Shown here one piece after another: positions 7,918 to 16,835 of a stretch of DNA of 64,000 bases. The position numbers and the translations under genes were made by a program. The notes beneath the pieces are model-generated. The model was given only the letters and a program-made list of their open reading frames with translations. It ran no database searches and had not been told where the DNA came from. Each line of letters opens with the position of its first letter. The stretch's first letter is position 1. Source of the DNA: CBDFGK01 sp965247075 (lineage in GTDB: Bacteria > Pseudomonadota > Gammaproteobacteria > Pseudomonadales > Halieaceae); assembly GCA_965247075.1 (NCBI GenBank), contig CBDFGK010000003.1, positions 1,612,001 to 1,676,000 on the forward strand, given 5' to 3'.

Positions 7918-10900
7918 GCATCAAATCAGCTACCAACCATTCCGGCATCCGTGACAACCATCAGCGTGGCAAGGTCGCTGATTTTCTGGTCGAGAAAATT
8001 TCAGCAGGAAGTGACCTCTCAGTTGTTTCTGCCTATTTCACTATCTACGCTTATGAAGCTCTGGCAGAACAACTGGAACAGATAAGCAGCCTGCGTTTTC
8101 TCTTTGGGGAGCCAAGTTTCATTACATCGCTTGATCCTGATAAAACAGACAAGAAATCATTCAAAATAGAAGACGAACATCTGGAGCTTTCAAACCGGCT
8201 AAAACAGAAGGAAGTCGCTCGCCGTTGTGCTGAGTGGATTTCAAAGAAAGTAGATATACGCTCGGTTCGGCAAGCAAATCTTCTTCACGCTAAGCTTTAT
8301 CACCTTCATGATGGACACCGTGAGCATGCAATCCTTGGAAGCTCCAATTTCACCCACCGCGGATTGGGTTTGTCGGCCACACCCAATATTGAGCTAAACC
8401 TGATTGTTGACAGTGACCGGGATCGTGCGGACCTGAAAGCATGGTTCGACGATATATGGGCTGATGAAGAATTGGTGGCTGACGTTAAAGAAGATGTGCT
8501 TCAATACCTGGAGCAGCTTTACGTCAATCATCCGCCAGAATTTATTTACTTCAAGACGCTTTATCATGTATTTGAGCGTTTCCTTTCAGACCAAGCGGCC
8601 GATGCGCAGCTTTTCGATCAGACTGCGATCATTGATACCGAAATATGGAAGACGTTGTTTGATTTTCAGAAAGATGGAGCAAAAGGCGCAATACACAAAA
8701 TCAACTCCCATAACGGTTGTATTCTTGCCGACAGTGTAGGACTGGGTAAAACTTACACTGCACTAGCGGTTATCAAATATTTTGAGCTGCGCAATCATCG
8801 TGTATTGGTGCTGTGCCCCAAGAAGCTACGCGATAACTGGACGGTTTATCTTGCTCAGAATAACAGCGAGCTTAATCCGTTTCTGAAAGATCGTTTTGCC
8901 TACACAGTACTTTCCCATACCGACCTCTCCCGCGATTCCGGCCGGGTGGATGGTGTCGACTTGGCCACGCTGAACTGGGGTAATTATGACCTCATAATTA
9001 TTGATGAGTCGCACAACTTTAGAAACAACACTAAGGGAAGGCGAGATGAAGAAGGCAATGTTATTAGTAAAAGTCGTTATGAACGACTTTTGCAGGATAT
9101 TATTCAGGCTGGAGTAAAAACAAAAGTCATGATGCTTTCTGCTACGCCCGTAAATAGTAACCTCAGGGATTTGCGTAACCAGATTTATTTCGTGACTGAA
9201 GGAAACGACACGGAATTTACCGAAAAATTTGGAATCCATAGCGTGAAAGACACTTTAGCAGCCGCGCAACGAACATTTACAGAATGGGCCAAAAAGTCAG
9301 GTGAAAGGGATGCGCGTGAGCTGATTGATAAATTATCGGCCAGCTTTTTTGCCTTGCTCGATGAACTTACTATTGCCAGATCGCGCAAACATATTCAGCG
9401 TTATTACAGCTCTTCACTTGAACAGATTGGCCAGTTTCCAAAACGCAAAAAGCCTATCTCAAGGGTTTCGGATATTGATCTAAAAGGTCGGTTTCTCTCT
9501 TACGACCGATTGAATGATGAGATATCCAATTACCAGCTTTCTCTATTTAACCCGTCTAAGTATGTGATTGAAGAATTTCGAACAATATATGAGGAAAGCA
9601 AGGTTTTAAATTTCTCACAGGCCAATCGTGAACACTTTCTGATTGGCATGATGAAAGTTAACTTCCTTAAACGCCTGGAAAGTTCTGTTCATTCCTTCAA
9701 TATCACCATGGAACGCACCATAGAAAAGATAGAAAATCTTGAAGAGCGACTACGCTCATTTATCGAGCATCAAGCAAGCACAGCCGAAACAGTTCAGCAA
9801 GACCTGCTTTTTGAGCCAGGAGAGGAGAGGGAGGAGGACGAAGAACTGGCCGAAGCGTTCCAGGTGGGCGGCAAGCTAAAAATCCCAATGTCTCACCTTG
9901 ATGTCACTATGTGGCTTGCAGATTTGAAGCAGGATAAGGATCAATTGTGTCTGCTGGCAGGCAGTGCGAAAGATGTGACCCCTGAGCGTGATGCTAAACT
10001 CGCCGATCTGCGCAAACTGATTGAAGATAAAGTCCGGCAACCTACCACCAACACACAAGGCGAGAAAAATCGCAAAGCAGTAGTGTTTACAGCGTTTGCA
10101 GATACGGCTATCTATCTGTATGAGAACCTGAAAGACTGGGCAAGAAGCTCATTAAATGTACATATAGCCTTGGTCTCTGGTGGCGCAAAATCCAATCAGA
10201 CGACTTTTGGCAAAGCCGAGTTCACCCAAATCCTCACCAACTTCTCCCCCCGCGCCAAACAGCGAAACAAAATGCAAACCATGCCGCAGGATGATGAGAT
10301 CGATATTCTCATCGCAACAGACTGTATTTCAGAAGGTCAAAACCTGCAGGATTGTGACTTGCTGGTGAATTATGACATTCACTGGAACCCGGTGCGGATT
10401 ATCCAGCGATTTGGCCGTATCGACCGCATTGGCAGTCTTAATATCGCAATCCAACTGGTTAACTTCTGGCCAACAGAAGATTTGAATAAATACATTGACC
10501 TGAAAAACCGGGTTGAAGCGCGTATGGCACTGGTCGATATTGCCGCCACCGCCGAAGATAACGTGCTACAAGCGGAAGATCTGGAAGAACTCATCCATGA
10601 AGACCTGCGCTATCGAGACAAGCAGCTACTCAGGCTGAAGGATGAAGTGCTTGATCTGGAAGACTTCAATGAATCCGTATCGCTCAATGAATTTTCCCTT
10701 GACGATTTCCGCATGGAGCTTGCTACCTATATAGAATCCAACAAGGCTGCACTGGAAGATGCCCCGTTTGGCCTGTATGCGGTTGTTCCTCCCCACGCTG
10801 AATACGCCACCATCCAGCCGGGGGTTATCTACTGCCTCAAGCAACAGCAGGAAGCGAAAGGCAATGAAGCTGTCAATGCCTTACAACCGTATTTTCTGGT

Positions 10901-11246
10901 CTACATTCGGGAGGATGACGAGGTGCGTTATAACTTTACCGCCCCTAAGCAGATACTGGAGATATTTCGCGCCGTGTGCCGGGGACATGAAGCGCCCTAT
11001 AACAAGTTGTGTGAACTGTTTGACGAGCAGACGCAAAATGGTGAGGACATGAGCCACTACAGTGACCTGCTGAGCAAGGCCGTTGACGCCATTGCTGCGC
11101 AGTTCACCCGCAAGGCAATCGGTAACTTGTTTTCCGGCCGGGGCGGCAAGTTGACCGACAGCACAAATCAGGTCAAGCACAGAGCTGATTTTGAATTGAT
11201 AACCTGGCTCATTATAAAGCGTGAGAATACTAACGATGCCTGGTAG
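7914..11246 (+). CDS. PLD-nuclease / SNF2-type helicase fusion
   Basis: A 1110-residue protein. The N-terminal domain has a phospholipase-D type motif, LLHAKLYHL near residue 123 with GSSNFTHRGLG near 141, one HxK site as in NucA-like nucleases. A superfamily 2 helicase follows: Walker A DSVGLGKTYTAL near 272, DESH near 363, SATP near 409, and helicase C motifs ATDCISEGQNLQ and QRFGRIDRIG near 800-840. Start GTG 7914 overlaps the RHH stop (GTGA). It is coupled by overlap to a DNA methyltransferase gene, which suggests a restriction-like or DISARM/BREX-like defence role, as inference. Confidence 0.85.
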   Translation: MSIKSATNHSGIRDNHQRGKVADFLVEKISAGSDLSVVSAYFTIYAYEALAEQLEQISSLRFLFGEPSFITSLDPDKTDKKSFKIEDEHLELSNRLKQKEVARRCAEWISKKVDIRSVRQANLLHAKLYHLHDGHREHAILGSSNFTHRGLGLSATPNIELNLIVDSDRDRADLKAWFDDIWADEELVADVKEDVLQYLEQLYVNHPPEFIYFKTLYHVFERFLSDQAADAQLFDQTAIIDTEIWKTLFDFQKDGAKGAIHKINSHNGCILADSVGLGKTYTALAVIKYFELRNHRVLVLCPKKLRDNWTVYLAQNNSELNPFLKDRFAYTVLSHTDLSRDSGRVDGVDLATLNWGNYDLIIIDESHNFRNNTKGRRDEEGNVISKSRYERLLQDIIQAGVKTKVMMLSATPVNSNLRDLRNQIYFVTEGNDTEFTEKFGIHSVKDTLAAAQRTFTEWAKKSGERDARELIDKLSASFFALLDELTIARSRKHIQRYYSSSLEQIGQFPKRKKPISRVSDIDLKGRFLSYDRLNDEISNYQLSLFNPSKYVIEEFRTIYEESKVLNFSQANREHFLIGMMKVNFLKRLESSVHSFNITMERTIEKIENLEERLRSFIEHQASTAETVQQDLLFEPGEEREEDEELAEAFQVGGKLKIPMSHLDVTMWLADLKQDKDQLCLLAGSAKDVTPERDAKLADLRKLIEDKVRQPTTNTQGEKNRKAVVFTAFADTAIYLYENLKDWARSSLNVHIALVSGGAKSNQTTFGKAEFTQILTNFSPRAKQRNKMQTMPQDDEIDILIATDCISEGQNLQDCDLLVNYDIHWNPVRIIQRFGRIDRIGSLNIAIQLVNFWPTEDLNKYIDLKNRVEARMALVDIAATAEDNVLQAEDLEELIHEDLRYRDKQLLRLKDEVLDLEDFNESVSLNEFSLDDFRMELATYIESNKAALEDAPFGLYAVVPPHAEYATIQPGVIYCLKQQQEAKGNEAVNALQPYFLVYIREDDEVRYNFTAPKQILEIFRAVCRGHEAPYNKLCELFDEQTQNGEDMSHYSDLLSKAVDAIAAQFTRKAIGNLFSGRGGKLTDSTNQVKHRADFELITWLIIKRENTNDAW

Positions 11247-14200
11247 TCCTAATTACGAACCGCGTGCCGCTATCAAAGCCCGACTTCAATTGTTTGATAA
11301 TGAACCGCTGCGTGAAGCCTCTCTGGCGTTGCTCGATTCGCTGGGCTACCGAAGCGATAAAACCATTATGGTTCCTGGCTCCAAGCCAAAAGCCTTTCTG
11401 GATATGCTGACCGATCAAAACTTGAGTGTGACCATCGATTATGAAAAAGCCCTGTTTGATGATTGGCTAACAGCCGATGTGCTGTTTCAGCTTACAGATG
11501 AAGATCTATCACATGAAACCAGCCTGTTTAAAAATGATTCTGTCAATCCGGGCCTGTTGCAATCCTACCTGTTTTTCGCCATCGAATTAAAACAAAGGGA
11601 TTATGCCCGAGGCAAACTCACCGCCATTGCCCGGCAGCTAAACTGCGTATTTCCCATGCCGGTGATGGTATTCATCAAACATCGTGATCTGTTGTCCATT
11701 GCCGTCATCAATCGCCGCATCAGCAAGCGTGATACTGAAAAAGACGTGCTGGGAAAAGTGGCCATTATTCGGGATATTTCATTGGCCGACCCTCATCGTG
11801 GCCATCTGGACATATTGGGCTCATTTGCACTGCCGACACTGCTTGAAAAAACAGTAATTGATAGCTTTGATACCCTCCATGCTGCGTGGGAAGAGATATT
11901 CGATGTCGAACTGCTAAACACGCGTTTCTATAAAGAACTGTTCAAGTGGTATTTGTGGGCGCTGCCCGAGGTCAGCTTTCCAGACGGCATGAAACCGTCA
12001 GGGTTAACGGAAGCACAGGAAGCCGACTACGACGAAAAGCTGCGTGCTACGGGTTTGATTCGTCTGCTTACCCGCTTGATTTTCTGTTGGTTCCTGAAAG
12101 AGAAAGATCTCATACCGGAAACCCTGTTCGATGAGCAAAAACTAGCCGCTATTCTTAAAAGTCTTGATGATGACAAGCCGACCTATCATCAGGCCATACT
12201 GCAGAACCTGTTTTTTGCCACACTCAACCAGCGAATGAATGCAAAGGGCGAGAAGTACCGGGTCTTTGCCAAAGATCAAGGGTTTCTGAAAAACAGGAAC
12301 ACCTACGGGGTCGATACCCTATACCGCTACGAATCCCTGTTTATAGATCCGGATGCCGCACTCGGTATTTTTGAAGACATCCCCTTCCTCAATGGTGGTT
12401 TGTTTGAATGCCTGGATCGCACCAACGACAAGGGGGAAAAGGTCTATGTGGACGGTTTTTCACGCAACAGCAAAAAGCGCCCCAACATTCCTAACCGGTA
12501 TTTCTTCGGCGAAGGCGAGGTGAACATAGGCGCGGTAACCGGTGAGACAAGGCGTGGCGCGGAAAAGGCCAGAGGTCTCATCCATATTCTTTCCGCCTAC
12601 AAATTCACCATTGTGGAAAATACCCCTATAGATCAGGAAATCGCCCTCGACCCAGAACTGTTAGGCAAGGTGTTTGAAAACCTGCTGGCTTCCTACAATG
12701 AGGAAACCAGAACCACCGCCCGCAAGCAAACCGGCTCATTCTATACCCCGCGCCCCATTGTCGATTACATGGTGGATGAATCTCTCAAGGCGCACCTCGC
12801 CACGGCCATGATGAAGCAGCATGGCATGAACTTGGACGATGCGCGCACCGGCCTCGACATCCTGTTCGCTTATACAGAAAAGCAGCACCCGTTTGAAGAG
12901 GATGAAGTAGAAACTCTGATTAGTGCTATCGACAGCTGTAAGATTCTTGATCCCGCTTGTGGCTCTGGCGCGTTTCCCATGGGCATGTTGCACAAGCTGG
13001 TTTATGTCCTCACCAAGCTGGACCCGGACAATGCCAAATGGAAACAGCGGCAAATCGCCAAACTGGATTCGGTTTACATGCGCGAGGAGTTGGAGCGCGC
13101 CTTTGAAACCAATAACGATGACTATAGCCGCAAACTTTATCTGATTGAAAATTGTCTGTACGGCGTAGATATTCAACCCATCGCCATACAGCTTTCCAAG
13201 CTGCGTTTTTTCATTTCATTGATCTGTGACCAGAATACCAATAGAGACAAGGCCAAAAACCATGGTGTGAAGCCCTTGCCAAACCTGGAAACCAAGTTTG
13301 TGGCGGCGGATACCTTGATTGGACTGACAACAGAAATGCAGATGGAATTGTTTGAAAGTCCCAAGGTAGTAGAGATTGAGCAGGAGCTTCAGAAGATTCG
13401 TCACGATTACTTTGCGGTACAAAAACGACAGCAAAAACTTGCTCTTCAACGTAAAGATAAAGAGTTGCGGGATGATCTGGCAAGTGAACTTGTGCAGGCA
13501 TCCTTTGCCGACCAGGATACCAGCCTAAAGTTGGCTGGATGGAACCCGTACAACCCTCATATTGCGGCTGACTTTTTTGAGCCCTTATGGATGTTTGATC
13601 GCTCGCTGGCGGATGGGTTCGATCTGGTGATTGGAAACCCCCCCTATGTTCAAATACAGAAGTTCCCAAAATCACAGAAAGATAAATGGGTTGCCCAGGA
13701 TTATGAAACCTACGCGGCAACGGCCGATATCTATTGCCTGTTCTACGAGAAGGGGGCTAGTTTTTTACGGGAAGATGGCCACCTTTGTTACATTACCTCC
13801 AACAAATGGATGCGTGCAGGGTATGGTGAAAAGTTGCGAAGCTATTTGGCCACAGTTGTTAATACCACAGCCGCGCTTGATTTTGGCATGGCGCAGAATT
13901 TTGGCGCCGCCACGACTTACACCTGTATTCTTGGCCTTACTAAAGAGGCGCCGACAGGGGATATCTCAACCTGCTACGCAGCAGATGACCGGGCAGCGAT
14001 GGCAGACCCAGAAAGTTATTTCGGGGAGAATTCGGTCATCCTGAATGACCTGGGCGCATCTCCCTGGGTGGTGCTTTCAAGGCAGCGCCAGCGTATTAAG
14101 GAATTGGTTGAAGAGCAGGGGATGCCGCTAGAAGGCTGGGATATAAAAATTAACTACGGCATTAAAACTGGTTTTAATGATGCCTTCTATATAACCACAG

Positions 14201-15090
14201 AACAGCGGGACGCAATGATAGCCGAAGACCCGACTTGTGAGGAAATTATCGTACCATTGTTGCGTGGCAGGTATGTGGGGCGATATGGAACCAATTGGGA
14301 TGGGACGTGGATGATCAATACTCATAATGGTGTTCGATCTCAATCAATCCCTCGTATTGATGCAAAAAAATACTCTTCAATATGGGAACACCTTTCAATT
14401 AATGAGAAGAAGTTGTCGAAGCGGCAGGATAAGGGCGATCATTGGTCAAATCTCCGTAACTGTGCATATATTGATGAATTTACTAAGCCCAAAATCATCT
14501 ATCCCAATATGACGAAGTACCTGCCTTTCTATTTCGATCATAGTGCTCATTATTTTGGTAACCAGAAATGTTTTATTGTTACTGGCTTGATCGAGACGCT
14601 ACCCTATCTTACGGCGTTCCTTAACTCATCATTATTCCGATGTTGTTTCAAAGATAATTTCCCCGAGCTTTTAGGAAACACTTATGAGCTTAGCAAGATA
14701 TTTTTCGAAAAGATTCCAGTCAGGAACCCTGGGCCTACACTGTCGAGTGTATTCAGCTATCTCGTTTCATTTATCCAACTGACAAAGGAATCAGAAGAAC
14801 CCAATATTCCTGGCGCTGAACAGTTTCTTGAAGACCTGATAGATGCCTGTGTAATGGAGGTTTATTTCAGGGAGCACATGGCAGAAAAGGATTTGCTGCT
14901 GTTGGATGATACAAAAGCGCTGCTGGAAAACTATAATCCGGATGTGTCAGAAACAAAGCAACAGGAAGTATTGGAGCAACTTTACAAGACTGCCAACGCC
15001 CCCGATCACCCCATCCGCAATCGCCTGCTGCGCCTGACCGCCGAGAGTCCCGACTTGCTTGCTGTTATCAAGGAAGAAGGTAAGGTATGA
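11236..15090 (+). CDS. Eco57I-type adenine-specific DNA methyltransferase
   Basis: A 1284-residue protein. The SAM-binding motif I reads LDPACGSGAFPMG near residue 572, and the N6-adenine catalytic motif GNPPYVQI near 799. A TaqI-like target-recognition region follows (FGNQKCFIVTGL, LLGNTYELSKIFFEKIPV). The long N-terminus has no recognised PD-(D/E)XK motif by eye. ATG 11236 is preferred over GTG 11221, and it overlaps the helicase stop by 11 bp. Size and order resemble the modification subunits of single-chain type IIG/BREX PglX-like proteins. Its stop overlaps the next start by ATGA, so at least four genes are translationally coupled. Confidence 0.88.
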   Translation: MPGSPNYEPRAAIKARLQLFDNEPLREASLALLDSLGYRSDKTIMVPGSKPKAFLDMLTDQNLSVTIDYEKALFDDWLTADVLFQLTDEDLSHETSLFKNDSVNPGLLQSYLFFAIELKQRDYARGKLTAIARQLNCVFPMPVMVFIKHRDLLSIAVINRRISKRDTEKDVLGKVAIIRDISLADPHRGHLDILGSFALPTLLEKTVIDSFDTLHAAWEEIFDVELLNTRFYKELFKWYLWALPEVSFPDGMKPSGLTEAQEADYDEKLRATGLIRLLTRLIFCWFLKEKDLIPETLFDEQKLAAILKSLDDDKPTYHQAILQNLFFATLNQRMNAKGEKYRVFAKDQGFLKNRNTYGVDTLYRYESLFIDPDAALGIFEDIPFLNGGLFECLDRTNDKGEKVYVDGFSRNSKKRPNIPNRYFFGEGEVNIGAVTGETRRGAEKARGLIHILSAYKFTIVENTPIDQEIALDPELLGKVFENLLASYNEETRTTARKQTGSFYTPRPIVDYMVDESLKAHLATAMMKQHGMNLDDARTGLDILFAYTEKQHPFEEDEVETLISAIDSCKILDPACGSGAFPMGMLHKLVYVLTKLDPDNAKWKQRQIAKLDSVYMREELERAFETNNDDYSRKLYLIENCLYGVDIQPIAIQLSKLRFFISLICDQNTNRDKAKNHGVKPLPNLETKFVAADTLIGLTTEMQMELFESPKVVEIEQELQKIRHDYFAVQKRQQKLALQRKDKELRDDLASELVQASFADQDTSLKLAGWNPYNPHIAADFFEPLWMFDRSLADGFDLVIGNPPYVQIQKFPKSQKDKWVAQDYETYAATADIYCLFYEKGASFLREDGHLCYITSNKWMRAGYGEKLRSYLATVVNTTAALDFGMAQNFGAATTYTCILGLTKEAPTGDISTCYAADDRAAMADPESYFGENSVILNDLGASPWVVLSRQRQRIKELVEEQGMPLEGWDIKINYGIKTGFNDAFYITTEQRDAMIAEDPTCEEIIVPLLRGRYVGRYGTNWDGTWMINTHNGVRSQSIPRIDAKKYSSIWEHLSINEKKLSKRQDKGDHWSNLRNCAYIDEFTKPKIIYPNMTKYLPFYFDHSAHYFGNQKCFIVTGLIETLPYLTAFLNSSLFRCCFKDNFPELLGNTYELSKIFFEKIPVRNPGPTLSSVFSYLVSFIQLTKESEEPNIPGAEQFLEDLIDACVMEVYFREHMAEKDLLLLDDTKALLENYNPDVSETKQQEVLEQLYKTANAPDHPIRNRLLRLTAESPDLLAVIKEEGKV

Positions 15091-15236
15091 AATCTCGGCT
15101 TCACCGTATAGATATCCATAATTTCAAGGCGTTCCGAGAGTTCTCTCTCAATTTGGAGGGGCGCCACCTTCTCATGTACGGTGCGAATGGCTCGGGTAAA
15201 TCCTCTCTTTACTGGGCGTTATGCGTATACCAGTGA
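15087..15236 (+). pseudogene. AAA ATPase (RecF/SMC-like), truncated after Walker A
   Basis: ATG 15087 overlaps the methylase stop and starts MKSRLHRIDIHNFKAFREF. After LMYGANGSGKSS (Walker A, residues 30-40) comes LYWAL, then an abrupt change at about 15220 into IS-end sequence, stopping at 15236. N-termini of this form (HNFKAFREF then GxNGSGKSS) are typical of OLD/RecF/SMC-like ATPases common in defence operons. Only 49 codons remain and no continuation is found in the window, so the fourth component is lost here. Confidence 0.8.
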
Positions 15237-15360
15237 ATGTTGCCACCCAGACCACGGGAAGGTTGCCACCTGAACCAGGGCAATGTTGCCACTCCTCGGG
15301 GCATTATGAGAACCGGACAGATCATGTGCTACAAGACCGGACAGTTTATGTGTTACTAAC
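15237..15360 (+). repeat. Insertion sequence end remnant (ISNCY-type) with GTTGCCAC repeats
   Basis: Three copies of GTTGCCAC lie between 15239 and 15287. A terminal segment reading GTGCTACAAGACCGGACAG and ending GTTACTAAC at 15360 follows. The same segment ends the ISNCY relic at 21480 and is the inverted counterpart of the end at 20797. Only this end is left. The junction with the ATPase gene lies near 15220. Confidence 0.6.
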
Positions 15361-15519
15361 ACACAGGGGGTGCAGGTTGACACACAGGGGGACCTTGATA
15401 GACTGGACGTATTCCGCATCACGTCTGGGTGAGAATTCGGGTCTCTCAAGAACTTACACAATTGTGAAAATAGTTGAATTTGCAAATATTCGTTCGTCGC
15501 TGAAAAGAGGCAGTCCGGC

Positions 15520-15604
15520 AAAACATCCCAACAGCTATACAAACAATCAAATCAAGACGGGGCGCAGCGCTACGCGCTTCGTCCTTTATTAAGGGCGTTA
15601 GACA
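15520..15604 (+). repeat. Possible integron attC-like site
   Basis: A hairpin-forming GC-rich core (GACGGGGCGC pairing with GCGCTTCGTC around AGCGCTAC, 15556-15583) is followed by TTAAGGGC and GTTAGAC, which fits the GTTRRRY crossover box of attC sites. An ATG starts 10 bases further on, as in gene cassettes. A good matching 5' RYYYAAC box is not seen (GCTATAC at about 15532 is a weak candidate), so the call is tentative. Confidence 0.35.
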
Positions 15605-15610
15605 CACACG

Positions 15611-16369
15611 ATGGATTCAGCTGTAAAGATTTTTACAGAAGCTTTTAACAACGTGACAAGCCGTTTCGCTGCGATATATTCTTTAAGGAAGGTGGCAGGA
15701 CTTGGAGTGCCAGCTGTAACACCTGCGATTTATCGAAAATGGAAGGACTCTGCGTTTGAATTTTTTACCAACCCCGAGCACGATCGCTTTTTCCTAGACA
15801 AAGCAGGAGCGCTAGAAGCTGCAGGCGGAATTGAAAAATTGGGACAGCAAATAGCTCAGAATGAATTAGACAAATTTCGCTCTGCAATCGATTCCGCATC
15901 ATTGGTTTTCGCGCACTCTGTTGTTGACGAGGCAGTACTGAACTATCTAAAAGTGACGTTTGCACATTCAGCTGATCCATGGATTCAATTCATTAAAAAT
16001 AAGAGTGTTAAAATTTCAGAGATTAACGGAAAAAACTACAATCAGCTTGTAAGAGGGAAAGTGTTGTCCTTACTGAACGAACTCGAGCGGCAGTCCTTAC
16101 TTATAAAATCAGATCGATTGTTTCAAATATGCCTGCCCGACGACAATTTTAGACCTATATATAATTTCGTATTTTCAAGGGAGCGCCTAGAACAATTTGA
16201 TGAATTAAGACATGAAGTAATTCACGGCACCGGGGCTATAAATAATTTGCCGAATGGAGATGACGATATTTTATTTTTACACAATACTGCTAACTACTAT
16301 ATGGCATTAGTAAACATGCGATTTAATACGAGAATAGACCCCATCTATCTACTTCGTGCCGCACGCTGA
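15611..16369 (+). CDS. Unrecognised 252-residue protein with a HEPN-like RxxxxH motif
   Basis: No family is recognised with certainty. The protein is soluble, mostly alpha-helical by composition, and near residue 207 has FDELRHEVIHGTG, i.e. R-x4-H, the catalytic signature of HEPN RNases. The gene is visibly more AT-rich than its neighbours and begins a few bases after an attC-like sequence, consistent with transfer as a cassette. No ribosome binding site is obvious. It lies between two IS relics and upstream of the converging SIR2 gene. A HEPN toxin or abortive-infection effector is a hypothesis from one motif. Confidence 0.6.
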   Translation: MDSAVKIFTEAFNNVTSRFAAIYSLRKVAGLGVPAVTPAIYRKWKDSAFEFFTNPEHDRFFLDKAGALEAAGGIEKLGQQIAQNELDKFRSAIDSASLVFAHSVVDEAVLNYLKVTFAHSADPWIQFIKNKSVKISEINGKNYNQLVRGKVLSLLNELERQSLLIKSDRLFQICLPDDNFRPIYNFVFSRERLEQFDELRHEVIHGTGAINNLPNGDDDILFLHNTANYYMALVNMRFNTRIDPIYLLRAAR

Positions 16370-16407
16370 CTGCGGCAAATCCTCCTCGGCTTTGATTGAC
16401 CCGGGGC

Positions 16408-16542
16408 TTACTGCTGCTGCCAGTAGACTCCGAGTGGTTGGGGATGGGTTACATCATTCATGGCTTCCTCCTGTGTGGTCATCAGGAGAGAGTCTGGCCC
16501 GAACTTTTAAGGAAAAACAGGTGCTGATTTAACGGCGCTTAC
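16408..16542 (-). mobile_element. IS66-family left-end relic with tnpA start
   Basis: On the minus strand from 16542 the sequence begins GTAAGCGCCGTTAAATCAGC, resembling the IS66 terminal repeat. It continues to a perfect AGGAGG site five bases before ATG 16461. The following short frame (MNDVTHPQPLGVYWQQQ, stop at 16408) looks like the start of IS66 tnpA with a broken frame. The rest of the element is absent. The remaining bases of 16370-16835 show no gene or clear structure. Confidence 0.5.
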
Positions 16543-16835
16543 GGTTTCTTTGCCATTCTGATTCCTTTTGTAACCGGGCGATTGATGCTACCGGGGCGAT
16601 GATCCATTGTTGATTGTCGGGATTGGTGCTCAACTTTACCGGGCTGAGCGCTTGTTATTGATATGGCTGGGATTCTAGCAGTTAATGCTCCCTATCGGCG
16701 AGTAAACCGGCGGCCATGAAAGCTCCATTGTTATTCTCATGTGGGTGCCGTTGGATAAGGATTGGGGGCTTCCGGTGAAATTGGCCGGGTATAAGCGGTG
16801 GCTGGACTGAGGCGATATCACGCTCCGATTTGTCG

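Noticed and set aside
7914..15236. Calling the helicase/methylase cluster class 1 DISARM
   Set aside because: drmA/drmB-type genes are absent, the PLD domain is fused to the helicase and the third large gene is an SMC-like ATPase, so only a general resemblance is supported.
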